A stretch of DNA of 64,000 nt from Tilletiaria anomala UBC 951 (lineage: Eukaryota; Basidiomycota; Exobasidiomycetes; Georgefischeriales; Tilletiariaceae): positions 1 to 64,000 of the forward strand of contig NW_013546987.1 of the NCBI RefSeq assembly GCF_000711695.1, given 5' to 3'. The stretch's first letter is position 1. Each line of letters opens with the position of its first letter. The notes under the pieces were generated by a model that worked only from the letters and a program-made list of their open reading frames with translations, searched no databases and was not told where the DNA came from. A program made the position numbers and the translations under genes. Shown here in pieces: positions 21,854 through 33,400 of the stretch.

Positions 21854-24800
21854 TCAATAGTCTTCAGGCTTGCGCCACTGCACGGCAGGTGCAGGCTTGC
21901 GACCCCCGCGGGATGGGTTGATAACCGTGACTGTGGAGCTCCTCGCGGTACCTGTAGACTCACGCGAGATGGACGTCTTGCTCGGGCTGAACTGCGGGTG
22001 CGCATTGTTCTCTTTCTTGGCACCGGCAATTTCAGCTTCGACGAGTACAGCTGCCTTTTCGGCGTTGTTGGGGTCTGCCACAGAGTTGTCGACAGATTGG
22101 ACGTCCAGCGCGCGGCCTTTGCCCTTTTCCGCGGCAGAGCACTGCGACTTGACCGACTTTCTGCGTCTGACTTTATCTGCGTCTGTTTTTGGGGAGGGGC
22201 GTGTGGCGTCCACGGATATACGAGCAGATTTGGACTTGAATTTTGTAGAAGATCGCTCCACGGTGATAGCGGCGCGCACAGGCCTGAAATCGCTTGAGAT
22301 GCGCGCCTTTTGTGCTTTGACAGCTTGCAAGTCCTCGTTCGCTTCGGCCACCTCCTTGGCGTGCCATGCGGCGACTTCAACCAAAGCGGCAGCCGTGGCC
22401 ATCTTTCGAATGTCTTTGAGCTGCTTCTTTTGCCCTTTGGCTTTTTCAGCCGCTACTCGCTTTTCGCGATCGTGCTGCTCCTTTCTGGCTTTGCGCTCGG
22501 CATCCTTTTCGGCTTGGATTTTACGCCTCTCTTCAATTTCTTGCTTTTTGCGCTGGCCTTCTGCACGCTTCTTAGCAGCTGCAGCCGACTTGGCGGCTTC
22601 TTTCTCCACCCACGCTCTCTGCTTTTCGGTCTTCAGTTTCGCTATGAGCTCCTCCTTTTGCTTCCGCTCCTTTGCTTTTCGTTCTTGCTTCTCTTGCTGC
22701 TTCTGCCGCGTAGCAACACGCTTAAGCTCGGCCCTTTTCTCTTTTGTCTTGCGCTTTTCGACAGCAGTGTCCTTTTTTGGGCGTTCGGCTTTTTGTTGCT
22801 TCAGCACTTTGATCTTCTCACATGCCGTAGCTTCTGGGTCCTCCAGCTCGTCCCCTTTCGACGTCCCAAGCACTGCATCACCACTCGCTGCGGCTGCGCC
22901 TAGCTCTGCATCTTCCGAAGCAGTGCCCTCAGGAGCAGCTTTGTTCTTCGACGGGTCGACAGCACTCGCCTCCGCATACGTGGTAACCTCGAGCTTGCCT
23001 TCAGCGCTTGCCTGAGAAGTGTCAATTATGTCGGGCGATGCTTCCCAACCCTTTGTCGCGGCAACCGACTGCGATGCCGACGTAGTTTCGCGTTTCTTGG
23101 GCAGAGGCGTGGATATGGCTTTCTTTGTCATGGGGGCTGGCATAGCTGTGGTCTTCATCGAGTCTTTTTCTGCCGCCTTGACGGCCGTTTCTATTGCAAC
23201 TTTCTGCTCAAGCGCCCGGGTTTCTTACTTTGCGCGCTCCTTCTCTGCAGCTGCTAATTGCGCTGCCGCATTCTTGTCTTCGGCCTCCTTACGCTTCGCC
23301 ACTTTCGCACGAGCCTTCTGTACGGCCTTTGCAGCCTTGGCTGCCGCATTTGCGGCCATCTCCTGCTCTTTCTTCTTCCGCTTTTCCTCCTGCGACCGCA
23401 TCGTGATGTCAGCAAGAACCATTCCGACCGGCTCAGTCAATCGAACACACCTTTGCGGCAAACGTCTCTGCATCGCGCTTTGCTTTGGCTTCCCGCTCGG
23501 ACTTCTTGTGTGCTTCGCGAGAAGCTTTTTCTTGCTCCTCTTCGACTCTCGCTGCAGCTGCTGCCAGGAATTTAGCGGTCCGCTCACGCCTGTCGCCTTC
23601 TTCCTGCGCAGCCTTCGCTTGACCTTGCTTGATGTGACTGGCGACAAGAGCCAGAACGCCTGCGGCACAGTCCTTGGCTTCAGTATCCTCCGCTTTTACT
23701 TGCTTCGCTTCCTTCTTGGCAGTGTCAGCAGCAACTTCAAGCACGCTCGTAGCGCGTTCTCGGCCTTCAGCATCGTCGGCCTTCTGCTTCTCGGACTCCT
23801 TCTTGACGTTGCTAGCAATAGCAGAGTATGCGTTAGCAGCTTCTTTGCGTGCCTTAGCCACTTCCACCTCCGACATTTCTTTCTCCTCCTTGACTTGACT
23901 AGCGGCAAGCGCAAGGACCCTCGCAGTCCGTTGGAGACTCCCTGTCTCTTTGGGGTTGCCCTTCCGTGTCCCTTTCTTGACGTTGGCTGCAAGAGCCTCA
24001 AGCGCATCGGCTGCACGATTGCGGGGCTTTGCTTCCATTGCTTCCGAATCCCCCTTGCCATGCTTGACGAGGGTCGCTGCAATTTGCAGGACGCTGGTTG
24101 TGCGCGCCTTGTCCTTTGCGTCCTCAGTCAACTTTTCCGCATCCTTCTTGAGATGGTCGGCAATTTCCCTTAAGATACCACGGGGCGGTTCACACTCTTT
24201 AGCCTCCTGGTCTTCGGCCTTCTCCAGAATATGCTTGACGTTGCCTGCAGCAAAATCGAGCATATCTGCGGTGCGCTCCTGGTCTGCTGCCTCATCAGCA
24301 GCCGGCATTTCTGTCTTTTTCCCCAAGTTCTCGGCGACCTTGTGCCAAATCTTCGCACCAACAGCCAGGGTAGCACCATCCAGGATTGTATCGTTGGCTT
24401 TCCCTTCTTCAGCAGCCTTGGTGGAGGCTTCAGGCTCGGCCTCCTTCTCATGCTCATGAACCGTGCCCGCTGCAGCTGCAGTTGCGGTCGCTGCACTAGA
24501 GGCATCGGCAGCTTCGTCTTCCGCCTCGGAGGATGGCTCTTTTGCGACCTTGTGGGCATCCAGAGAGGCGTAGGGATCTGTGTGATTGACAGGCGCTGGC
24601 GCCTGAACGGAATTTTCTGTGTTAGGTGGTACGGCAAGCACAGCGGGGGCATTGGCCGATTCAGCCGCCTTCTCATCCTTGCGAGGCTCGCTGACGAACT
24701 TCGCAGTTGGTATCGTCTGAGCATTTTCTCCTGCGGCAGGGGTACCTATTGTCCTTTGCGCATCTTTTTGGGCGGCTCTAGCGGCCGCGGCATCTCCGGA

Positions 24801-25463
24801 AGCATTAAAGGCGACAGCCTCTGCGGTCTTGCTGTCGGTATCGGCGTCGGTGTCGGGTGTGTCCTTGTGTTCGGCCGGCGTAACAATCGCCGCCGCCGAC
24901 TCGCGCTTGTCATTCTTCATCGACTTTGCGCGCTTGGCCTCCGCGCGCTTCTTATCTTTGACCTTGCGCACCTCTTCCTTCTTTCTGTCAACTTCTTCCT
25001 TGGCAAGCTGCTTCTTGCGTGTCGCTTCCGCCTTGGCGAACTGCATCTTCCGTTGTGTCTCGTCTATTGCGTTCTGCTTGCGTCGCTTCGCGTCCTCCTT
25101 GGCGGCACGCTTCTCTTCGGCGTGGCGCTTCTTCTCGGCTTCCTTCACCTTGCATTTACGCAGCTTCTCGGCGACCTTTGCTGCTTTCGCGTCCTCCGGT
25201 TTCGTCTTGGATTTGGTCTCAGCAGCAGTGAGTGCAGCTGCAGCGGGGACATCCTCGTTGCCATCCTTGCTCGCATCCTTAACGTCCGCAAGCTTTTGGT
25301 CCATCGAGTTGGCTGTCGGCTCCTCGTTCGAAGCTTGCACAGCAGAGGCTATGGCCTTGTCATCCTTGCCCTCAGCCACAGGTGCCATCGAAACAACATG
25401 CGCCGGTGGGCTCTTGACCTCACTGACGATGAAGGAAGTAGATGCGCCATTCAAGTCCCTCAT
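21854..25463 (-). CDS. Very charged Ala/Lys/Glu-rich coiled-coil protein with ten 29-residue repeats
   Basis: Unrecognised. Best model on the minus strand: 25463-23451, 23389-23293 and 23190-21854 (1,148 residues). From the ATG at 25463: an Ala/Asp-rich lead; a Lys/Glu/Arg helix at about residues 95-190; an Ala/Pro/Asp spacer; then ten tandem repeats of 29 residues (one of 28) at 24362-23496 with core RTAxVLxxAAxxVKK. More basic coiled coil follows, and a Ser/Arg/Pro-rich basic tail ends QWRKPEDY. The first intron (23450-23390) is convincing. Without the second (23292-23191, 102 nt, donor GTAAGG, acceptor AATAG) the frame meets one in-frame TAA at 23227-23225, and both sides look coding. So either that intron is real, or the protein ends there, or the gene is damaged. 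Coding-like sequence also extends upstream of the chosen ATG. A structural or LEA-like role is only a guess. Confidence 0.55.
23496..24362 (-). repeat. Ten tandem 87-bp (29-residue) protein-coding repeats
   Basis: Units start at 24362, 24275, 24188, 24104, 24017, 23930, 23843, 23756, 23669 and 23582; all are 87 bp except the third (84 bp). Each begins with a hydrophobic helix core (positions 5, 6, 9, 10 and 13), then KK, then a charged spacer. Units are diverged in sequence but keep the period exactly. Confidence 0.85.
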
Positions 25464-25796
25464 CGCAGCTCTGTTATCGCCTTGCAAAGCCTTGACAGCC
25501 TCAACTGCCGCGGCGGCCCTGCGCGCACCCTCGTCCAGAGCGTCTGTCTCAGCGGCGGCTTCGATGGTGTACGCCTTTGCATCATTTGTGCGCACCAAGG
25601 CCGCACAGGTGATGGCCTCCGCCCCGGCTTGCCCTTTCAGAGAGGACTGCGACGCCAGGCTGTCCGGGATTTGCGAAGCGTACACAGGGAGGAAGGCGCG
25701 GTTGCGGAGTGATCTTGCGTCATCGCCGTCGTTGTGCTGCTCCTCCGCGCGATCCGGGCCCCCGCACTGCAACTTCTGGTCGAGGCCATGACCAAA

Positions 25797-28282
25797 TTAG
25801 AGGGCCTTCTCGGCCTCGGCATCCCATTTTGTACCCGCGATCTTGGTGTCTTGCGCAAGCCGCACGCCGACACCGGTGACGCGCTCCGACTCATGGCCGA
25901 TGCTGGATAAGACGGCAGCGGCGTCGGCTGTGGGCGCATCAAGGGTGGCGAGCTCTTTGGGAGAGAACCAGCGGGGGATGATGAAGTACCTAAAGGGGAT
26001 CAGCAGAGTGATGATGACAGGGAAGCCGACGCCGGCTGTTAAATGAAAGGATGCAGGGTCAGACTCTCTGCTGCTGTCTCGCTCTGTATATCTCGCGTAC
26101 ACTCACCGATCGTCTGACTGATGCCCATGGTCATGCCAAAGAAGATCCACTGGACGGCAACAAATAGGAAGATCTTGCTACGGCGCAGCTGCAGCAGCGG
26201 GTCGTCCGGGTTGGCCATCTTCCTATCCTGGACGAGAGCGAGCGTCCTAGCGACGATGGGGTTGCTTTCAATGCTGCCCCATCCGACGAGGAGGAAAACG
26301 CCAGCAAAGACAGCTCGCGGCATAGTCCCGAGCGCTTTGAGGAACGGCGGGCTGAGCGTCGCGATAGTTAGGAGACCGATGCAGAAGTGAGAGAAGCGCT
26401 GTTCGACCACGCGTGTGTTAGTCACCACCTGTCTGCGGTACTTGGCTCCAGCAACCACAGCGCCTGTGGGCGCACATTCACGGATGTGCTTCTGGTCCTG
26501 GTGGTCCACCTGCTTGTAGATGGACAGTGTATCGGTATGCACGGGCGCCTGCGGGACGAGACCGTTCGGCGCAGGCAAGCCGAGGAAGCCCGAGACAAGT
26601 GTGGTGATGCCGAGCAGGAAGAAGTCCCAGTGGAAGCCGGCGGGGGTCTTGACTGGGAACTGGCGCGCCTGCGCCATGACGGAACTTACGTTGTGGTCAA
26701 AGTAGAACAGCAACATGATGAGGAAGCCGAACGGCGCGGCGATGAAGACCCACTTGAGCTCGATCTGCCAAAAGTCAACGAACCACGAGCGGTCGAGCGT
26801 GGGGTAGAACGCGCGCGTGATCGGGAGGCCCTCGATGGGCACCTGCCGCAGAGAGTTCTCGGGGAAGTGGCTGAAGCCGGTCCAGAAGAGGATACCAGCG
26901 GGGAAGGCATAGCTGGCGACGAGTTGGCGCACGCGGAACGGCAGGAAGGACGTCTTGCCCATTTTGCCGACCAGGTAGACTGAGACGGTGAACAGGATCG
27001 CGATCGTCACGCTCAGCCAGCCGGTGGTGTTATTCAGTGGCAGCGGCTCGAACTCTTCGATCAGCAGCTCGATGCCCTTTTGGATATAGACGATGCCGAC
27101 GTAGAAGCCAAAGGTGGAGCTCGTCATCTGATGTGAAAAAGGGTTAGCAACGATGCCCACGTAAATCAGCACGGACACCACCCGTAGTGATCTGCGGAAG
27201 TGTCAACTCACATCCGTGATGAACCTGGTGAAGTCGCAAATGTTGAAGATGGCGACAACGAAATGGAAGCCAGCTGCCCAGACGAGGGTCCACGTTTGGA
27301 AGCGGAGGTAGTCCATATTGTCAAAGCCATAATACCTGGTGACGAGGTTGTATTGCGTGTAGTTGACGAGATTGATCAGACCTGTGGGAGCCATACAAAG
27401 CGTTTGGAGCAACAGTGAGTCTTGTCAGAAGCGCTCGGTTCCAATGCCGAGGACCTCGGTGAAATCGCGCCTGCTCGGCCGCCAACATACCCGTGACACC
27501 GACAAAGGTAAGCGGCTGGACCGAAAAGAGTGGGAAGACGACGGCGGCGAGTGCCGAAGCTAGGATTACCTCATTAATTCCGTATGACCCGCCGGTGCGG
27601 TAGTTCATATCCAACACGTACGCGATCGCCGGCATGAGGCTGCAGGCAAAGGAAGTACAACAGCAGCAGGACCGTCGTGGCGGTGGTGGTGGTGTCAGCC
27701 CAAGCACATGAGGGACAACCTTGATGCCCCGTCATTCAAGGCTCCTCCATCGGAGCCCGGGAAGCAAGATCAAGCGATCTGGACTCACTTGATGAAGTAC
27801 ATTCTTACGATCGAGTCAGCGATCGTGAACCAGTTGCGCGGATACAGCGCTGCAGACCAATCCGAGACGTAGAAGGGCAAGCGCCTACGCACATCGTAAT
27901 ACATCCCTCGAAATGGCATCAGCTGGTAGAGCCACGAGCGCTGCGACCACAGCAGGTCGTTGTCGAAGAGCGGGTAACCCAGCCCTGCCGTTGGCGCGTC
28001 GTCACCGTCTCCATCGTCGCCGCACGGCAGCGGCAAACTGGCTGGCTTCTCGTGGTGGATCAGCGTCGAGCGCTGTTGATGCAGGTTGGTAATGTTTGCC
28101 TCGTTACCACTCTCGCTCTCGACACGGGCCAACTTGCGTCCAGCCAGGGCGGAGGTGCGAGCGCTGCGAAATGGGCCGCCTGCAGCATCGTCAAACGTGC
28201 TGGCTACGCTGCTTGCGGCAAGACTGTTTGAGACGCCAGCCGGGGGCATGGCGGGGATCTTGCTTGCATCGGTCTCCTTCAT
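25797..28282 (-). CDS. BOR1: BOR1-type borate/anion exporter (SLC4 family)
   Basis: Plasma-membrane exporter of the bicarbonate-transporter (SLC4) family; the yeast relative Bor1 exports borate. Exons 28282-27789, 27639-27491, 27381-27212, 27127-26107 and 26035-25797 on the minus strand give 690 residues. The N-terminal 130 residues are hydrophilic and Ser/Asp-rich. The membrane core then shows IVRMYFINLMPAIAYVLDM, FSVQPLTFVGVTG, LINLVNYTQYN, GKTSFLPFRVRQLVASYAFP, ELKWVFIAAPFGFLIMLLFY and LLGITTLVSGFLGLPAPNGL, the classic fungal Bor1 signatures. About twelve membrane helices are expected. It ends with the APTAD motif and a short tail. All four introns are needed to join these signatures in frame. 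The stop is 333 bp from the start of the next gene on the same strand. Confidence 0.92.
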
Positions 28283-30483
28283 ATTGATCCTCTAATCTCA
28301 GGACGTTGTCGTGGAGGCTGGCAGTGGGATACGGGGTGCCTGAAGATGGTCCGTCTTGATCGATGTGGGTTATAGCTGTGAGGACAGCGTTGAGATGGGG
28401 CATGAGGTGAAGGCAGAGAAGCGAGCGCAACTCCCGTCTCCGTCAAGGTGATGGCCGAGTGGTGTTGTTTGTTACATTCTTTATGCTTTCGTCAATGGTG
28501 CGCACTGCTATTGATGGTAATCGCCCTCTCTTCCTCGCCACTCCATGGCTTATCCTCAGTCACTTGTAGACGGTCTGCACCCCTCATCGCGTTGGACGAA
28601 CTCATTTACGTCGTTCCATCATAAAGCTCTTCACCCCACAGCAAGAAAGCAACAAGCAGACCTACAAACGCATCGCTCGAGCCTTGGAGGGGATTTCCCC
28701 CTCTCCGGGTATATATACACTCGTGGGTAGTTCTCTAAGTAAAACTTGACTGGAGAACTCTTGTGAATATGTGAAGAGGGCGGTGATCATGGCCCGAATA
28801 TTGCGAAACGAGCATGGAGATGCCAAGAAGGAAATGCGGACACCGCCACAAATGTAACACGCCCCTTGTTCCGATCGTATCGGACGGTTTCACGAAGATG
28901 TGGGCGTGTGTGTGTTTGAACACAATCCAGATACCAGTATGACAAGCCTGATCAGACAGCTGTTGGCGCAAGTAGTCTGCACGTGACTGATTGCTGCGTA
29001 CCAGCCCGACCACGCGAATGGACATCTCACAATTTACGGCTCAAACTACTCCTCACAGTCATGCAGACAGCTCGATAGATGGGAGTATCCGTAGAAGGGC
29101 TATATGAATGTTGGAGCCTGTTGGAGAGGGTGCAAATTGGTTAATCTTTCCTTTGTCACCGTTTCGAGAGCATAACAAGGATGTCTCACAAGAATTCTAC
29201 GTAGTGAGGAGAGTCTCACTCAAAAGGGGGAGGGCACTGGGCAACCAGCCGCGCACTGCTACGTGTGGCGCGGCTGGTTCAAAGGCGCGCCGCAATTCTT
29301 TTTTTCCTCCAGTTTGGCGCACACGCGGAGAGTATGTACACAGGTAACAAAAGCCAACATAGACCAGCCTTCCAGTGACGCCTCCAACCTTTCCTCCGGC
29401 TGACAAGATCTACTAGGATGAGTGCGAGGGTGTAGGAGCAATGGAGCGTGAGGTAGCCGCTGTCCGCGGTCTGCAATTCAATTGCCTGTCTGCTGTTCGA
29501 GGCTATGGGTGCACCAGGCTTGTCTATACATTGAGTGCGCGTCCATTTGATTCAGGTCTTGGACCTTGATGGTCGCCCACGAGTCCTTGGGTAATCAACC
29601 TACGCTGCGGCGCACGGCGTCTGCGCGCTCGGTGTGTCTAGCTACCCTTGTATATTGGATTGTGATGAAAGGCTTGTATCACATACATGCACGTGCCCGA
29701 GAGGGTGGAGATGTGAGGATGAAAGGCCTTGGAAGGATCGAGTCGAGATTGACAATTGAGGACGTGGTTGGTGGGCAGAACAAAAAGTGGCAGCCGCCGC
29801 TGGTGAGAGATTGGGGTTTGTGAACCGAAACCAATCACCAGCCGCGAGGTTGCGATCAAGTCTTTCAGTCATCCACCCTTTTGTCATATGGAACGACACA
29901 TCCCACTCACGGTCTCCTCTCAAACGGTCCTGCAGACGGACCATCACAGGACAGGCTTTTGGATCACTGCGTAGGAAGCACTCGCTGGTCCTGAAGTCCG
30001 GACAGGACCACGGAATCTCGTGAACCGCCGCCTGACGAGCAGGTGATCGTCCTACCCCCTTACATGGCTTACTTGACCGGTCTTCACATCCCTCGCGTTC
30101 GTCGACGAGCAGCGTTGACCAGACCAGGCGCCAAATAAGGATATTCGCCACAAACGAACACAAGGAGAAGCGCAGCGGACAGCAAACGCGTGCACATTTG
30201 GAGGGGAAAAGATTCACATGATGCCCAGAGCAACCAACGCTAAGTGAAACAAAACGGCGTTGGGGCTTCTTTCGAAAGTCGGAAAACAACTTCTTGCGGA
30301 CGCGCATCTTCCCTCTGGATCTAATGGACTGACCAAGGCACAGGCAATCACTCCTGCATCCACCGCATACACGTAACGCGGTGGCTTGTGGCTTGCTAAT
30401 GGACTTACCACAGCACACCGAGCAGCAGCGAGCACAACCGGCCTTGCGATACGAACTACTAGCGCGCATTTGATAGCTCGCGC
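28283..30483. other. 2.2 kb gene-free divergent region between BOR1 and the RasGEF gene
   Basis: No convincing frame. It holds a perfect 12-bp inverted repeat at 29243-29279 and a TATATATA run near 28708. Probably two promoters back to back. Confidence 0.5.
29243..29279. repeat. 12-bp perfect inverted repeat (hairpin) with 13-nt loop
   Basis: AACCAGCCGCGC at 29243-29254 and its exact complement GCGCGGCTGGTT at 29268-29279. The stem is GC-rich and could fold as DNA or RNA. No T run follows. Confidence 0.8.
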
Positions 30484-33400
30484 ATGGGACGCAGAGGGAT
30501 GACAGTCATAACAGACGCGAATGAATACAGCGGCGCCGGCAGCGAAGACGTCAGCAGGATGGACGTCGATGGCGAGGAGAGCGTCTCCTTCTTCGTGCGC
30601 GCTCTGTACGACTTTTCATCCGAAGACTCGTCATCGCTCTCCTTTCGCAAGGGCGCTCTGATCGAAGTTCTGACGCAGCTCGAGAGCGGATGGTGGGACG
30701 GCCTGCTTGGGAACGATGTCCGGGGCTGGTTCCCCAGCAATTATGTTGAGATCATTAGCGACGAAGAGGCAGAGCGGGAGCTTCGTGCGCGCGCTCAGCA
30801 CCTGATGCAGAAGAGCGCAGAGGCGCAAGGCACTGCCAAGTCTGCTAGCGCTTCAACTGCAACTTCCTCTTCACTATCGGCATCGTCGGAGGCCAACATG
30901 CTGAACCATCAGGGCAGCGGAGGGTCTAGCGGCACGCTCGACTACAGCTCGCTTAGCGCGATCAGCACGTCCGGTTTTGATGGTCTCGGCCTCGGACGCG
31001 ACCTCGATACTCTGCGCGCCCTCATGTCTGGGGAAGGCCTCTCTTCGTCCGGGCACGGGGACGCGTTCGAGGAGCTGGCGGAAGCTGCCATGTCCTCGGG
31101 CAAGCACCACTCCGGCAGGCGCAGCCGCAACGGCAGCAGGACGCGGCGAGAGAACGGCCGCGGTGGCGGTGGAAGTGGCGACGACGCCAATGGCGCGGGT
31201 AGCAGCGAAGGAGAGCAGGACAGCTCCAGCACGACGACGATCGAAGATCGGCTCAGTGCGGGCGAAAGGAGCCGTGTGCAGAGCCGCAACGGCTCGCTCA
31301 GCAAGCGTGGGAACGCGCGCAATGGCGAGTCCAGGCGCCAGTCGATATCACAGGAAGCATTGAACAGTCGTGCGTCTTCGGTGCAACATCGGCCCAGAGC
31401 GGCGACAGACTTGGGAACGCGACTTGGCATGCCAGGGGTGGGTTAAGGCTGTTGAGACAATTCGACCTTCGTGACAGAATGTAGTTGCTGACTCTTTTCG
31501 ACCTCCGCCGGGATAGGCAACTTCTCGCGATCAACCCGTGGAAGAGTACGGCACGCCCAACACGCACGTCTCCAGCAGCGACGAAGATGGAGCCTGGACG
31601 GCGGCTGGTACCTCCGCGGTCGCCTCTCCACCCTCGGCAGCCGGGCTGTCCGCCTCGCTCGTACGGCCGCTCAAGGTGACGCGGCGTTTGCCAGACGATG
31701 ATCGACACGCCTCGCCAAATCTCACGCATCCGCCCGATTCTCTCTGCACTCGTCAATCTCGCTCCAACACAACCGAATCAAACACGTCCAAGCTCTCTTC
31801 TGGGCTGATCAGCATTGGCAGCAAGGCGACCAGTTCCACAACGGGCACGCTTCCCTCAATGCTGGATGTCCCGCCCGGCAATGCTATCGACTACTTGCCA
31901 GCAGATGCAGGTGACATCAAATATCCCTGGCTCGTTCGCCTCACAGATGACGAGCAGACGTTCTTCTACTACAACATCGATACAAAAGAAACCCGATGGG
32001 ACTTGCCGTCTGCTTCTGCTACAGGCTCGGACGCGAAAAAGTTTGATGCGACGACGGCAAGTTTCCGCGATTCCATCCGCCGTCCGAGCGCCATCACGCT
32101 GGGGTCGTTCGAATCAGACGATTCGGACGCGGATTCGCTCCTGCACAATTTGCGTGCACCAGGTAAGTCGCCGCACAAGCTTTTGGCCGCGCAGGGCGCG
32201 CGCAGTGGGATGGCCGCTGCGCCATACGCTGCTATCGGAAGCGCCGGCAAGCGGCTTGCCGAGCCCAAGGCCCTGCTGGATGCGCCGCCGGCTCTGCTCA
32301 AGGAGGCGGAGCAGGCTGCGAGTTTGCAATACGCGCTCCAGCCGCGGGAGAACCTCGTCGTACTGCTTGCCGGGCTGCAGGAGTCGATGGCGGAAAGCAT
32401 GAGCAAGGTCATGTCCATAATCTCCGAATTCGGCACTCGGTCCAAGACAGAAGGCGACCTTGTCGGCGCGGAACTGTCCAGCGCCGTCGCTTCTACGTTG
32501 CAGTCTGTCCGAGCGCTACTGTACTCGGCTGGCGGCATGGCCTTGACGCCTGAAGATCTGGAGAACGTTACCGATTATGACATTAGCAATACCACCTATG
32601 CGCATTGTTTCCCAGCCCCAGACCTCGCGTTGGCGCAGTACATTGTCGGCCCCCAGATCTCCGCGCTAAACAACAGCGCTGATACCAAGACGCAGTCTCC
32701 GAAGCTCATCCAGCCTTCGCTCAAGGGAACCAGTCGAAAGGTGATCCAGTCGCTCTCCAAGCTGATTCTCTCTTCGCGAACCCTCATCGAGTTCAACAAA
32801 CTTGACGCGGCGCACACCCCTGTCGACCTTGAGTCGGCGCAGATCTTGGTGTACAGGATGGAGCAGCGGAGGCAGCGCGTGAGAGAAGACGCAACGGATC
32901 TGCTGCGAGCTGCAAGCACACTCTCTGCAGAACTGGACAAGCACAGAGGCGCGGCCGCGCAAACTGGGTCGAGCCTGAACTGGCCACGACGGCTTGATGG
33001 GATCCTCAAGAGCGGGGAAGGCGCAGCCGGCGTGGGTCCCGAATCTTTGAGCGGCGGATCAGCCGCATCGTGGCGAGGAAGCGGTTTTGTACTGCCTTCG
33101 GCAAGGGAGACAGCAGCGCTGCGAGCGGATGCAATAGGGCACTTCACCAATCCTTTCGATCTCACACCCGAAACAAGGTCGCTGCTTCAATCGGGTCGGA
33201 CAGCGCTTCGTCGACGGCCGAACCAGCAACTCTCGCCGCGCAATGTTGCCGAAGTGCTGCAGCCCCAGCACGATGACTTGCGCCTCCAATTTCTCGGCCT
33301 TCGAAATCTCCTGCGCACAGGCTCACTGACTGCATCCACACCGGAACGATCCGAGACGCCGAAGCCTCTCAATCATGAGCAGAGCTTGGCTGACAATCGC

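Noticed and set aside
23204-23228. A 25-nt intron (GTAAGA to GAGCAG) removing the in-frame TAA of the repeat protein
   Set aside because: It shifts the frame by one, so it cannot join the two blocks; the 102-nt alternative keeps frame.
21870-25791. Very long plus-strand open frames (about 320-490 residues) opposite the repeat protein
   Set aside because: They are Ser/Phe/Leu/Cys-rich mirror images of Ala/Lys/Glu codons, where stops are rare by composition. No family resemblance, and the minus-strand reading has regular repeats and typical coiled coil.
29642-30469. Minus-strand frame of 275 codons before the RasGEF gene
   Set aside because: Cys/Arg/Ser-rich random-looking sequence with no conserved segment, lying in the probable promoter of the RasGEF gene.
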